Assembly: GCA_000998135.1 (NCBI GenBank)
Contig: LCCV01000015.1
Location: forward strand, 1-47,410
DNA from: Parcubacteria group bacterium GW2011_GWA2_42_14
Lineage (GTDB): Bacteria > Patescibacteriota > Minisyncoccia > Sungbacterales > GWA2-42-14
DNA: 47,410 nt
Reading direction: 5' to 3'
In this document: piece by piece, positions 16,951 through 26,127 of the stretch
Layout: each line of letters begins with the position of its first letter
How positions within the stretch are numbered: the first letter of the stretch is position 1
Made by a program: the position numbers and the translations under genes
The notes under the pieces: generated by a model
Databases searched by the model: none
The model's input: only the letters and a program-made list of their open reading frames with translations
Told to the model about the DNA's origin: nothing

Positions 16951-17652
16951 TTAACTACGCTCACTATTAATACTGAGCGTAGTCGAGGTATTAAATATTT
17001 CATATTTAATTCTTTCCACTGCTTCTAACGGATTATCGGATTTAGTGATTGGGCGGCCTATTACTAAAAAATCTGCCCCGGCTTTAAAAGCTTCTCGCGG
17101 CGTAGCAATTCTTTTTTGATCGTCTTTTTCGTTTATATCAGTTTTAACAGAATTCCACCAAACCGGCCGTACTCCTGGGACGATTTTAATAAGCTGTTTG
17201 TATTCCGGCTTTTGATTAAGCGTTTTTATGTCTCCTGTTCCTATCACAATGCCATCGGCCCGAGACACGAGCACGTTGAATGCGGCTATCATTAATTTTT
17301 GTTTGGACACTTGTTTTTGAGAAGTTAGGGCGCTAACCCCAATTATTTTGCTAGAGCCGCTGTTTTTCACGGCGGCAACCAATAATTTAATATCTTCTGC
17401 CGCATGAACGCTTATCATATCGGCTCCGGCCCTGGAGAGTTTTTTGACGGAATTCGCAACGGTTGAGGGAATATCATAAAGTTTAGGGTCGCAAAACACG
17501 CAGCCGTACCGGTGTAGCCGAGAAATTATCAAAATACCAGAATGCAACAGTAAATCATTAATTTTAAATCCCCAAACCCGGCCGGAAAGAACACTTGCCG
17601 TATACAATGCTTCATTGGCTTCCACCCCGTCAAGCGCCACAATAATTTTCAT
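16951..17652 (-). CDS. pyrF: Orotidine 5'-phosphate decarboxylase
   Basis: MKIIVALDG, FCDPKLYDIPSTVANSVKKL, ADMISVHA, VPGVRPVW, GADFLVIGRPITKSDNP. Confidence 0.9.
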   Translation of the reverse strand: MKIIVALDGVEANEALYTASVLSGRVWGFKINDLLLHSGILIISRLHRYGCVFCDPKLYDIPSTVANSVKKLSRAGADMISVHAAEDIKLLVAAVKNSGSSKIIGVSALTSQKQVSKQKLMIAAFNVLVSRADGIVIGTGDIKTLNQKPEYKQLIKIVPGVRPVWWNSVKTDINEKDDQKRIATPREAFKAGADFLVIGRPITKSDNPLEAVERIKYEIFNTSTTLSINSERS

Positions 17653-17720
17653 TTTCTCTTCGTCGTTATTTTAAAGATCGGCATTTCTACCATATTAATA
17701 GATTTATAAAATATATCAAT

Positions 17721-17757
17721 AAAAAACCGCTTTTTATAGATCAAAAGGCGGTTTTTT
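17721..17757. terminator. Bidirectional terminator-like hairpin between pyrF and a REC gene
   Basis: aaaaaaccgctttttatagatcaaaaggcggttttttaaa. Confidence 0.6.
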
Positions 17758-17774
17758 AAAGCAATAATTAACTT

Positions 17775-18155
17775 TTAAATAATCTCCTTTATTTTTTTAA
17801 TCAATTCGCTGACCAGGGTATTTGATTTTATCAGATAATCCCTGACACCCAACCTTTTTGCCAGTTTTTTGTATTCAGGATTGCTATAATTGGTTAATAT
17901 AAAAACCGGAATTTTTTTGCCCTCTTTCAATTCACGGATATCTTTTAAGGCCTCAAGGCCGGTCATGCCGGGCAGAAGTATGTCCAGAACAATTAAATCC
18001 GGTTTGTATTTTTTGAATTCTTTTAAAATATCGCTACCGTCATTTACTATTTGATAATTTGTCAAACCAGCTTGATTAAATTCCCGCGTCAAAATCCGCA
18101 CCATGAACTGGTCGTCTTCAATAATTAAAATTTTTGGAGTTGGTTTTTTAACCAT
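17775..18155 (-). CDS. Response regulator receiver protein (single REC domain)
   Basis: ILIIEDDQFMVRILTREF...PDLIVLDILLPGMTGLEAL...PVFILTNYSN. Confidence 0.9.
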   Translation of the reverse strand: MVKKPTPKILIIEDDQFMVRILTREFNQAGLTNYQIVNDGSDILKEFKKYKPDLIVLDILLPGMTGLEALKDIRELKEGKKIPVFILTNYSNPEYKKLAKRLGVRDYLIKSNTLVSELIKKIKEII

Positions 18156-18269
18156 AAAACATTAGTAAATTTTGTTTATGGGCTGAATCCGACCCTAAAA
18201 CAAATTATGTTAATAATTTGTTTGGGTTTAGAATCGCCAGATCATTCCGCTGGAAGCGGAATGATTTAG

Positions 18270-18342
18270 GGAGACATAGGGGAATCGAACCCCTGCTAGC
18301 AGTTCCACAAACTGCTGTGCTAACCGTTACACCAATGTCTCC
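18270..18342 (-). tRNA. tRNA-His (GTG)
   Basis: Anticodon arm gcagt-ttgtgga-actgc; T arm agggg-ttcgatt-cccct; G-1:C73 pair encoded. Confidence 0.88.
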
Positions 18343-18535
18343 ATTATAACAAATAATTATGCTAACAACTAAAAATACTAATGAATTAATCGCTCCCGGG
18401 AGGAATCGATTCGTCTTCTCGACGAAATCCCGGCCGATTTTTAACGGCTCGCGGGACGCTCGCCTAAATCGTCCGTCGGAGCAAAGCAGTTTGCTCCGAC
18501 CCCCATATCCGCTAGAAGTCCGGAGTTCTATCTTC

Positions 18536-18634
18536 ACCCCGTTAGACACCCCCCCGGCAGGAATCGAACCCGCATCAGCGCCTTAGAAGAGCGCTGCTTT
18601 ATCCATTAAGCTACAGGGGGTTGTCTAACGGGGT
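18536..18634. repeat. 13-bp inverted repeat flanking tRNA-Arg (18536..18548 / 18622..18634)
   Basis: accccgttagaca and tgtctaacggggt. Confidence 0.9.
18549..18620 (-). tRNA. tRNA-Arg (TCT)
   Basis: ccccctgtagcttaatggataaagca-gcgct-cttctaa-ggcgc-...gcgggttcgattcctgc-cgggggg-g. Confidence 0.88.
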
Positions 18635-18784
18635 AAGTTGAACTACGGGGGCAGAAGTTAAGAACCTTGAATGGTTATTCGCGTGCATCCGCTTTATCAT
18701 CTGCGTTTATCCGCTTCTATGAGCAACTAAACTGTGTTGGAAAATAAAAAGATTATTGCAATGCGCTATTTCCGGCATTAAGCT

Positions 18785-19084
18785 TTATCTAAACATCGGC
18801 GGAGCATCCTTAATGCCGAATTGCAAAATAAAATCAAATTTATTTTTTCTCTCATCCAGCATATTGATAATTTCAGTCAGGTCTTTCCTTTTTAAGGTTA
18901 TGGTATAATCACTTATCACGGCGGTATTTACAACTTTATAACCATACACATAAAAAATCCAAATATCAAGCAAGGGCCCTGTAGACACGAGGCCGACAAC
19001 CGCCCAAAGCGAAATATAAACAACAGATTTGTAGGAGAAAATCTTTTTTAAATCCTCAATTTTTTTTATGTTCGGCAGAACCAT
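18785..19084 (-). CDS. Hypothetical membrane protein, last gene of the pilus cluster
   Basis: 99-aa ORF with one TM segment, same strand and order as the pil genes. Confidence 0.55.
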   Translation of the reverse strand: MVLPNIKKIEDLKKIFSYKSVVYISLWAVVGLVSTGPLLDIWIFYVYGYKVVNTAVISDYTITLKRKDLTEIINMLDERKNKFDFILQFGIKDAPPMFR

Positions 19085-19129
19085 TAACGTTTGCGGATTT
19101 GACCACTAATTTCATGAACGATGTTCGCG

Positions 19130-19790
19130 CGATTAGTGGAAAAATTTGCGCATATTCGCGATTATCGGCTAAGGGCATTAACTTTCATGCCGGCTTTATA
19201 CGGAGAATCTTTCGTTCCTCCTCCAGTAATAATAATATCCTGAATTTCCATTTCATAAGGAGCCATCTCCAAAAGATTTAAAAAGATAAATATTCCCTTG
19301 CCGGAACCGTCAACGTTAATATTGACCCCGGCCCCATATTCAAGAATTCTTGGCGAAGAAGGGCCCTTGGATTCCGTTAGCCTTACGTCAATGAAGGCCT
19401 TGCTTGAAGAAGCGGCAGAATAAAGGAATTCAAAAAAATCCAGAGGGTTGGAATGGTCAACTGCCAAATTTTTAACCCGTCCAAGGTCGGTCGAAGATTC
19501 CTCTATCAGCTCTTCAACTCTTTTTATCTGATGGCGTTTGGTTTCAAGCAGGGCCAATTCATTTTTCATTTCAAGTATTTGATCAGCTCCTTTCTGCAAA
19601 AGAGGTAAAACGTAGAATAAAATAAACAACGCCATCAAACAGGTTGCTAAAATTAAGACCATAATAATTATAATAAACTTTTTTTGGGGACTGAGATTCT
19701 CTGGAATCACTAATGTTCACGAACATGACCACGAATTTCACGAATAGTATTCATGCGATTAGTGGAAAAATTTGCGCATATTCGCGATTA
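19130..19790. repeat. Two identical 36-nt repeats (19130..19165 and 19755..19790)
   Basis: gcgattagtggaaaaatttgcgcatattcgcgatta at both sites, each overlapping the stop codon of a pil gene. Confidence 0.92.
19162..19710 (-). CDS. PilO-like type IV pilus assembly protein
   Basis: N-terminal TM plus coiled coil, position directly after pilN-like gene. Confidence 0.6.
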   Translation of the reverse strand: MIPENLSPQKKFIIIIMVLILATCLMALFILFYVLPLLQKGADQILEMKNELALLETKRHQIKRVEELIEESSTDLGRVKNLAVDHSNPLDFFEFLYSAASSSKAFIDVRLTESKGPSSPRILEYGAGVNINVDGSGKGIFIFLNLLEMAPYEMEIQDIIITGGGTKDSPYKAGMKVNALSR

Positions 19791-20327
19791 CTTAAGCTTG
19801 CCTCTTAAGGTAAATGACACATTTTTTAATTTAACCAGGTTGTCCGGCGGAGAAATAATTTTTTCCGTAAAATACGGCAGTTCATCAAGGGCATCCTTAA
19901 ACGCAAGAAATTTTTTAATATCGTCGGCTTGTCCCCTAATCATCACTTCTTTGGGGGTAAGAGTGTATTTTAATTCTGAAATCGTCGCAAGGTTTACGCT
20001 TGCGCCAAAAACACTTGAAACAACCGGAGAAATTCTGCTGATTTTTGCTTCAGCCAGCTTTAAAGATTGTATAATGCCGTTATTGACTTCTACCGCGTTT
20101 TCTGCTTCAGACACTTTGACATTTTCCTGGCTTTTTTGCTCAATTTCTAAGTCGTGTTTAAGGTCACTCTTTTGGAATAAAAGAAATATAAATGTTGGTA
20201 TAAGAAGCACGGAAAAAATAATCATTATGGCCACAAGAGTAATGCCTATTTGTATTAAAAAACGGTTATAAATTTCAAACCGGACTTCGGTTTTTTGTTT
20301 TTCGGATAGTAAATTAAGGGTGAACAT
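19788..20327 (-). CDS. PilN-like type IV pilus assembly protein
   Basis: N-terminal NLLSEKQK..., TM, coiled coil, directly downstream of pilM. Confidence 0.7.
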   Translation of the reverse strand: MFTLNLLSEKQKTEVRFEIYNRFLIQIGITLVAIMIIFSVLLIPTFIFLLFQKSDLKHDLEIEQKSQENVKVSEAENAVEVNNGIIQSLKLAEAKISRISPVVSSVFGASVNLATISELKYTLTPKEVMIRGQADDIKKFLAFKDALDELPYFTEKIISPPDNLVKLKNVSFTLRGKLK

Positions 20328-20401
20328 GAATCATAAATCATGAAGCATGAACCATAGAACACGACTTTTTGTGTTACAAGTTTCATGTTTCACGTTTCAA
20401 A

Positions 20402-21499
20402 CTACTCGCGCAAAGCGAGACCGATTGCCGTTGTATATTTCAACGAAGCGTTTTTGGGTATCGGCGGCACGATTTTATATGGATTGCCGTAGACGTTTAC
20501 GAATGGGTCGGCGGTAATAACCGGTTTTTTTAATGATATGGAAAGAAACTTTTCGAGACCTATTAAGTTGGCGTCTCCACCAACTAAAATTATTTTTGAA
20601 ATATCTTTCAGGCCTCCATGGCGGTGTTCGGCACGGTCTTTATAAAACCAAATTTGTTTCCTGATTTCTTCAACCAATGCCGGAAGAAGCGGTATTAAGG
20701 CCTCAATCATAATGCCATTTTTATAATTTTTATTAAGGCCGTATTCCTTTTTTATTTTTTCCGCTTCTTCCAGGGGAATCCCGAGTTTTTCTGCGATTGC
20801 CTTGTTAAAATCCTGCCCGCCGAGCCTTATGGAAATTGTTAATATAATGGAGCCGCCGCCGAAAACCATAAAGCTGGTTCTGGTCATGCCGATATCAACA
20901 ATAATAACCGCGTCGTTGATAAGGTCATTGGTTATAACAGTGCGCGATATGGCCTGGGATTCAAGCTCAATTGCCAAAGGATAATAGCCGGCACTGCGTA
21001 TAACTGAAATATAAGAATCCACAGTAAGGCGCGGAAAAGCGGTAATTAAAACATCGGTATGATCCAGGGGAATTTCCGGAGAATTTATGATTTCGTAATC
21101 AAAATAAACCTGTTCTACCAGAAGAGGAATATTGGCTTCAAGTTCCCAGCGAACGGCTGAAGCGATTTCCGCTGGCTTTAATTTGGGAAGCTGAATTATC
21201 CGCACGAAACTTTTTTCTTCGGGTAAAGACGCGACTACGAATTTTTCCGAAATTTTTTTGTTACGCAAATCCTTTAGATTATTTTTTAAAATATCAATAA
21301 GCTCTTTTTCTTTTTTTATTTCTCCTTCGCTAACCAGCCCTTTTTCAATATTAATTTCACCGAAGTAATCAATTTTTTTATTGATTCCTTCCCGGTCTTT
21401 GCTGATTTTTGCGAACTTGATTGTAAGGTCGGAAATATCAATGCCCAAAAAAGGAGGATATAGAATGCCGCTTATTCTTTTGGAAATTACTGATAACAT
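20402..21499 (-). CDS. pilM: Type IV pilus assembly protein PilM
   Basis: FLGIDISDLTIKFAKIS, VVDIGMTRTSFMVFGGGSI, IILVGGDANLIGLEKFLS. Confidence 0.88.
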   Translation of the reverse strand: MLSVISKRISGILYPPFLGIDISDLTIKFAKISKDREGINKKIDYFGEINIEKGLVSEGEIKKEKELIDILKNNLKDLRNKKISEKFVVASLPEEKSFVRIIQLPKLKPAEIASAVRWELEANIPLLVEQVYFDYEIINSPEIPLDHTDVLITAFPRLTVDSYISVIRSAGYYPLAIELESQAISRTVITNDLINDAVIIVDIGMTRTSFMVFGGGSIILTISIRLGGQDFNKAIAEKLGIPLEEAEKIKKEYGLNKNYKNGIMIEALIPLLPALVEEIRKQIWFYKDRAEHRHGGLKDISKIILVGGDANLIGLEKFLSISLKKPVITADPFVNVYGNPYKIVPPIPKNASLKYTTAIGLALRE

Positions 21500-21595
21500 G
21501 AATTCATTATACCAGTAAACAAAAAACCCCGCCAATAATTGGCCAATAAGGGTATGTTCGTAATACTACTAAGTTTTTCAGATAAGGTGAGTCCA

Positions 21596-21691
21596 CCATA
21601 ATTTTCTGAACTCAAGGGGGAATCAATGTGCCGAGAACGGCTTATAAATTGGGGGGTTGTAAGGTCACCCCCTTGGTGAAGAAAATTATGG
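21596..21691 (-). ncRNA. Candidate structured RNA element in the pil operon
   Basis: 12-bp outer stem ccataattttct/agaaaattatgg, 8-bp inner stem caaggggg/cccccttg, small hairpin gccg-agaa-cggc. Confidence 0.4.
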
Positions 21692-21701
21692 CAGACGAAC
21701 C

Positions 21702-23135
21702 TTATTCCACCTCTCTCCATTCTTCAACCACATATCCGCCCTGCGGCCCGGACGAAAACGTAATATCCGACAACCCGCTTTCGTAAGTAAGCACAGCGTT
21801 ATTTTTCATATGGACCAGATAAGCGGTCACTTCTTTAAGAGCGGTATTGTTTTCTATTAAAACCTTGCCGTGGCTTGTGTAAAAAACCGAAGCGGCCTGA
21901 TTATTTTGTGATTGTATCGCCACTTCGTTTCCGCCTGTTTCAGCAGAATTATTCTGGGAAATAAGAATAATATGGCTGCCACTTGAACCGGAACCAAGAA
22001 CCTTTGCGTTGTTCTGAATTAATATTTTACTGGAAGTCAGCCGATTAGAAGGATTATCAGCTATTAATACCTCGCTGTTGGCGCCATAACTTGGGTCTAT
22101 CTTAATCTGTCCGTCATTTTTTATATCAATGCTTCCGACAACCCAAACGGGACCTTGTAAAATAACCACGCCGTCGTTTTGTACTGTAAGGTCGCAATTT
22201 ATTTTTAGAGGCCCCAAATAAGTAGAAGGAAGGTCGTCTTCTATAATATAAGGACAGGGACTGGTATGTGTTCCGCCTGCTTCTGCCGCCGTCTCCCAAT
22301 CGGAAATTTGCTGGTCGGATATAGGAAAATCTAAAATAGGCAGATCTGCCGGGGCAGGCGTTCCCGGATAGGAAGACATGCCAACCGAGCTCGTGGCAAT
22401 CGATGTCTGATAATATGCGTTTATGCCTATAGTATCTCCGGAAATAATATCGGCGTGAGTTGAACTGGCAATTTTGCTTTTAGCAATCACTGTAGTGGAT
22501 GTAGCGTTTTTGAAAATATTCGCATTAAAAATATAATGAGCCCTGGCATTTCCTTGAATTTTCGGGTCATTGGGGTTGCCGTTATATCCTCCGCTAATAT
22601 ATGAAGTAGAAGCGACCAAGGTGTCACCGGTAATTTTAGCGCTATCTTTCAAAATTATGTTTCCGGTAGTATAAACGCTTCCATTTAAAGTTGCGCCGTT
22701 TTCCATAAAAAAACCGCCTCTTCCAAGCTGAACCCCATACACAAAACTCACCCCGCCGCCAGTTTCCAAAACAGATTTTATTTTTCTGAAATTCTGCTGG
22801 ACGCTGGCCAAAGTTTCAATTTCTCTTTTGGCGCCTACGGTAGTAGTTGTGGTTGTGGCCGTGTAGCCGTCTAAAACAATTATTTCTTGCGCCGAATATG
22901 ATTTGCCGTTATTCATCCGATAAATTACGTCTTCGGTTCCCGACTCGGCCAAATAATAGCTTTTTTCCGAAATAAGTATGTCTCTTGATGCTTTGGAGCG
23001 GTTCAAGGCCAGATAGGAAAACGCCAAAACCCCGATTCCTCCCAAAAAAAGCATGAAAAAAACTATGGTCATAACAGCTTGCCCATTTTGTCGATTAGGT
23101 TGTAGGTTATAGGTTGTAGGTTGTAGGTTAATCAT
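21702..23135 (-). CDS. PilX-like pilus-associated protein
   Basis: NGQAVMTIVFFMLFLGGIGVLAFSYLALNRS N-terminal TM segment followed by a beta-rich region. Confidence 0.6.
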   Translation of the reverse strand: MINLQPTTYNLQPNRQNGQAVMTIVFFMLFLGGIGVLAFSYLALNRSKASRDILISEKSYYLAESGTEDVIYRMNNGKSYSAQEIIVLDGYTATTTTTTVGAKREIETLASVQQNFRKIKSVLETGGGVSFVYGVQLGRGGFFMENGATLNGSVYTTGNIILKDSAKITGDTLVASTSYISGGYNGNPNDPKIQGNARAHYIFNANIFKNATSTTVIAKSKIASSTHADIISGDTIGINAYYQTSIATSSVGMSSYPGTPAPADLPILDFPISDQQISDWETAAEAGGTHTSPCPYIIEDDLPSTYLGPLKINCDLTVQNDGVVILQGPVWVVGSIDIKNDGQIKIDPSYGANSEVLIADNPSNRLTSSKILIQNNAKVLGSGSSGSHIILISQNNSAETGGNEVAIQSQNNQAASVFYTSHGKVLIENNTALKEVTAYLVHMKNNAVLTYESGLSDITFSSGPQGGYVVEEWREVE

Positions 23136-23631
23136 AACTTCCTCTTAATATTGCTGTTCCGTAAAAGGTGCTGGAGGCGGTTGATTTTGGAGTTGACGCG
23201 GAAAGCCCCATTTCAAACTTTATGGCTTTGGAACTGGAAGCGATGATTTGTGAAAAAAGCAGACGGGTTAAGACAACATCTGAATCCGTAAGAAAAATCG
23301 GGGAAGCGGGATTTTTTTTAAAAACCAACCTGCCCGAATCCAGATAAAAGTCAGCGTCGGTAAGAAAGGTGCTGGTGGCGCTAACATAAGTTCTTAACGA
23401 CAAATCACCCGGGGTTACGTCAAGGGTACTCGAAGCATTAATATCGCTTGCCTGGCGGATTTCTCTTATTAATTTTTGCATGGTCTGGTCCGCGCTAAGT
23501 ATTAATTTTCGTTCCAACCGGACTCTGGTTAAGGCCTTATTTATGATAACAATGCTGTTTACGACGAATGCGGAAATAACCGTTAAAATAGCGGCATAAA
23601 CAATGATTTCGATTAGACCAGTTCCCTTCAA
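23128..23631 (-). CDS. PilW/PilV-like prepilin
   Basis: MKGTGLIEIIVYAAILTVISAFVV prepilin-like N-terminus. Confidence 0.7.
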   Translation of the reverse strand: MKGTGLIEIIVYAAILTVISAFVVNSIVIINKALTRVRLERKLILSADQTMQKLIREIRQASDINASSTLDVTPGDLSLRTYVSATSTFLTDADFYLDSGRLVFKKNPASPIFLTDSDVVLTRLLFSQIIASSSKAIKFEMGLSASTPKSTASSTFYGTAILRGSYD

Positions 23632-23697
23632 CTAACTTACAACTTACAACTTACAACTTACAACACGTGTTGTCAGTTGTTGGTGGTTGGTCGTTGG

Positions 23698-24174
23698 TTA
23701 ATTATTGAATATATTCATAATATAGGTTTTGACGGTTTCTGTTTTGATTACGCTCTTTGAGGTCCATTCCACTACCGCTTTGACCAATTTGGTATCCGGA
23801 TCATTTGTGCCTGACGCGGAAATATCATTCGTCGCAGGATCGCGGTTCACGTTTTCCAAAATAAAATAACGATTGAATTTGCCGTCAATTAGGGCGGGCT
23901 GAACCGTTGTTGTTTCATAGTGATCGCCAACGAATAAAAGATAATAGCTGGTTCCGGCGGCAAGCGGAGCTATGCGAGTAGTCCAATTTGAATCCCTCAT
24001 GGTTTTTAACGCCTCTATTGTTTCTGATGCCAAAAAAACCGCCTGAAGACGTTCGGTGGAAACCTTGGACACTCCTATGGAAAATTGGGCAATTGAACCC
24101 AGTGCCAAAAGGATGATTGAAATAATCGTAGCGCCTATAATAACTTCAATTAGAGATACTCCTCTCATTAACAA
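23698..24174 (-). CDS. Prepilin-type N-methylation protein
   Basis: MRGVSLIEVIIGATIISIILLALG. Confidence 0.8.
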   Translation of the reverse strand: MLMRGVSLIEVIIGATIISIILLALGSIAQFSIGVSKVSTERLQAVFLASETIEALKTMRDSNWTTRIAPLAAGTSYYLLFVGDHYETTTVQPALIDGKFNRYFILENVNRDPATNDISASGTNDPDTKLVKAVVEWTSKSVIKTETVKTYIMNIFNN

Positions 24175-24287
24175 GTTAAAACAACAAATCAGTTTTTATT
24201 AATTTCTATAAATTTCTATGAGTTTCAGAAATTCATAGAAACTTGTTCCTCGCTTCGCTCGGAACGAAATTAATAGAAATTTATTGT

Positions 24288-24740
24288 TTATTTAATTTCT
24301 ACCAACCCCGAATTATAAACCTCAATACTTTTTGTTTTATCAGAATTCCTTTTGATTATCATTTTTATAGTTCCCGGATTATCGGTCTCTCCGGATAGTC
24401 TTTTAAAGACAATATTCAAAGATGTGGACGAGTTGGCAAAATTGTTTATTTCCACCATGGGGGGCATATTTATAGTTTCATTTGAAGAGTCAGAAGGATT
24501 ATATCCATTGCCCTTAAAAAAGATTACGCTAGTGGAAGCAAGCCGGATCCCATAGCCGGATTGTTCCTTAGAGGCAAGTGTCTGTACCCGCGCCTTATTT
24601 AAGGTATCCGCCACTAAATCAACTCCGCGAAGAAGGTTGTTTGATTCCCGAAAAGAAGTTAAACCGGCAAAAATAATTACTGCCAAAATTATCACTACGG
24701 CAGAGGCAATAAGCATTTCTATTAAAGTGTAACCATGCAT
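24288..24740 (-). CDS. Prepilin-type protein (GspH-like)
   Basis: MHGYTLIEMLIASAVVIILAVIIFAGL; residues upstream in the ORF track are translated repeat. Confidence 0.82.
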   Translation of the reverse strand: MHGYTLIEMLIASAVVIILAVIIFAGLTSFRESNNLLRGVDLVADTLNKARVQTLASKEQSGYGIRLASTSVIFFKGNGYNPSDSSNETINMPPMVEINNFANSSTSLNIVFKRLSGETDNPGTIKMIIKRNSDKTKSIEVYNSGLVEIK

Positions 24741-24824
24741 ATGACATGTGACATGTGACATGTGACAAGGGTTTTGTGACATGTTTTATCTTCCATGTCG
24801 CTTGTTGCATGTCTCTTGTCGCTA

Positions 24825-26045
24825 TTATAACCCGCCCAGCCCTCCATAAATCGGCTGTATTATGGAAACGGCAAAAAGCCCGACTACTCCGCCGATGAAT
24901 ATCATCAGCATCGGCTCAACAATGGTGGAGAGATTTTTGGTGGTGGTAGTGACATCTTCTTCGTAAAATATGGCCAAGCGAAAAAGCATTCGTGATATGG
25001 TGCCGGTTTCTTCTCCGACCGATATGGTCTGGGTGAACATCGGCGGAAAAAGCTTAGGGAATTTTTTAAGGGTTTCGTTAAGAGGTTTGCCTTTTTGTAT
25101 GTCTTCCGAGGCCTGAGCTATGGCTTGTCTGAATAAAACATTACCCAATACCGAAGAAGTTATTTCTAGGGCCTTGGTTATGGAAACGCCCGAGATTATC
25201 AGGGAGCCGAAGGTTCTCGCCATCCTGGCAATATTGAATTTTTGAATAAGCGGGCCAAATACCGGAATTTTGATTATAATTTTGTCAAAAATTTCCTTAC
25301 CGCTCTTTGTTTTTATAATTCTAACAAACAGCGCAATAAAACCGGCAAAACCAATGACTACATAAAGATAATAGGTTAAAAGAAAACTGGATGAAGCAAT
25401 AAGAATTCTCGTGGTGATAGGCAGTTGTATTTCCAATTCCGCGAAAGTTGAGGTCAGGGTGGGGACCACATAAACAAGCATTAAAATGCCTATGGCCAGG
25501 AGCACCGTAACAATTATGGCAGGATAGATCATCGCGCTCCTTACGCGGGATCTTAAGTCATAATCGCGTTTCATTTGGCGCGAAAGAAGAATCAGGGTTT
25601 TTTCAAGTTTTCCCGAAACTTCGCCGGAAGCAATCATGTTTATGAAAATATCGCCAAAAATTTTATTATGAGGCATCATGCTTTCGGAAAAATTTTTGCC
25701 CTTGTTGACGTTTTCAATAATATCAACTATGATTTTTTTGAATTTTAAATTATTGGTTTGTTCGGCCATGGCATCTAAGCTTCTTATTAATGAAAGTCCG
25801 GCTCCTATCATAACCGCCAAGTTTCTCGCAAAATTTATTTTTTCCACCAAACTTACACGGCCTAACCTCCATAAAATGCTTTGAATTTCAAAACTCTTTT
25901 TTTGTTTTGAATCTTTGGCCCACGATTCAATAAGGAGTAAGTTTTTTGCTCTTAATTTGGCTGCCAGGTTCCGCTCGTTTTCGCCATCTTCCTCTCCTTC
26001 AATTTTAGCGCCGGTTTTATCTACGGCAACATACTCAAATAACAT
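24825..26045 (-). CDS. pilC: Type II secretion/type IV pilus inner membrane protein PilC/GspF
   Basis: LLSRQMKRDYDLRSRVRSAMIYPAIIV; ISVGEETGTISRML; duplicated GspF domain. Confidence 0.93.
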   Translation of the reverse strand: MLFEYVAVDKTGAKIEGEEDGENERNLAAKLRAKNLLLIESWAKDSKQKKSFEIQSILWRLGRVSLVEKINFARNLAVMIGAGLSLIRSLDAMAEQTNNLKFKKIIVDIIENVNKGKNFSESMMPHNKIFGDIFINMIASGEVSGKLEKTLILLSRQMKRDYDLRSRVRSAMIYPAIIVTVLLAIGILMLVYVVPTLTSTFAELEIQLPITTRILIASSSFLLTYYLYVVIGFAGFIALFVRIIKTKSGKEIFDKIIIKIPVFGPLIQKFNIARMARTFGSLIISGVSITKALEITSSVLGNVLFRQAIAQASEDIQKGKPLNETLKKFPKLFPPMFTQTISVGEETGTISRMLFRLAIFYEEDVTTTTKNLSTIVEPMLMIFIGGVVGLFAVSIIQPIYGGLGGL

Positions 26046-26127
26046 GAATCATTAATCATGAATCGTGGAACATTAAACACAAATATTTTTTAATTCATGT
26101 TACCTGTTTCAGGTTTCATGTTTTAAA

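Larger units (their letters stand above)
18391..18652 (-). other. Split degenerate tRNA-Arg-like sequence enclosing the intact tRNA-Arg
   Basis: 5' gcccccgtagttcaactt, 3' gaagatagaactccggacttctagcgga...cgggagc; GTTC/GAAC D-stem interrupted in the D-loop; acceptor gcccccg/cgggagc pairs with one mismatch. Confidence 0.5.

Noticed and set aside
17775-18155. New signalling system from the lone REC protein
   Set aside because: Single REC proteins beside type IV pilus genes are ordinary; no unusual fusion.
18359-18586. ORF 18359..18586 (+) and 18205..18549 (-)
   Set aside because: They overlap tRNA and hairpin DNA and have no protein-like conservation.
18391-18652. Ordinary group I intron in a tRNA gene
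   Set aside because: I could not find convincing group I core motifs (P/Q/R/S-like sequences), and an intact tRNA occupies the insert; kept open only as something Infernal should test.
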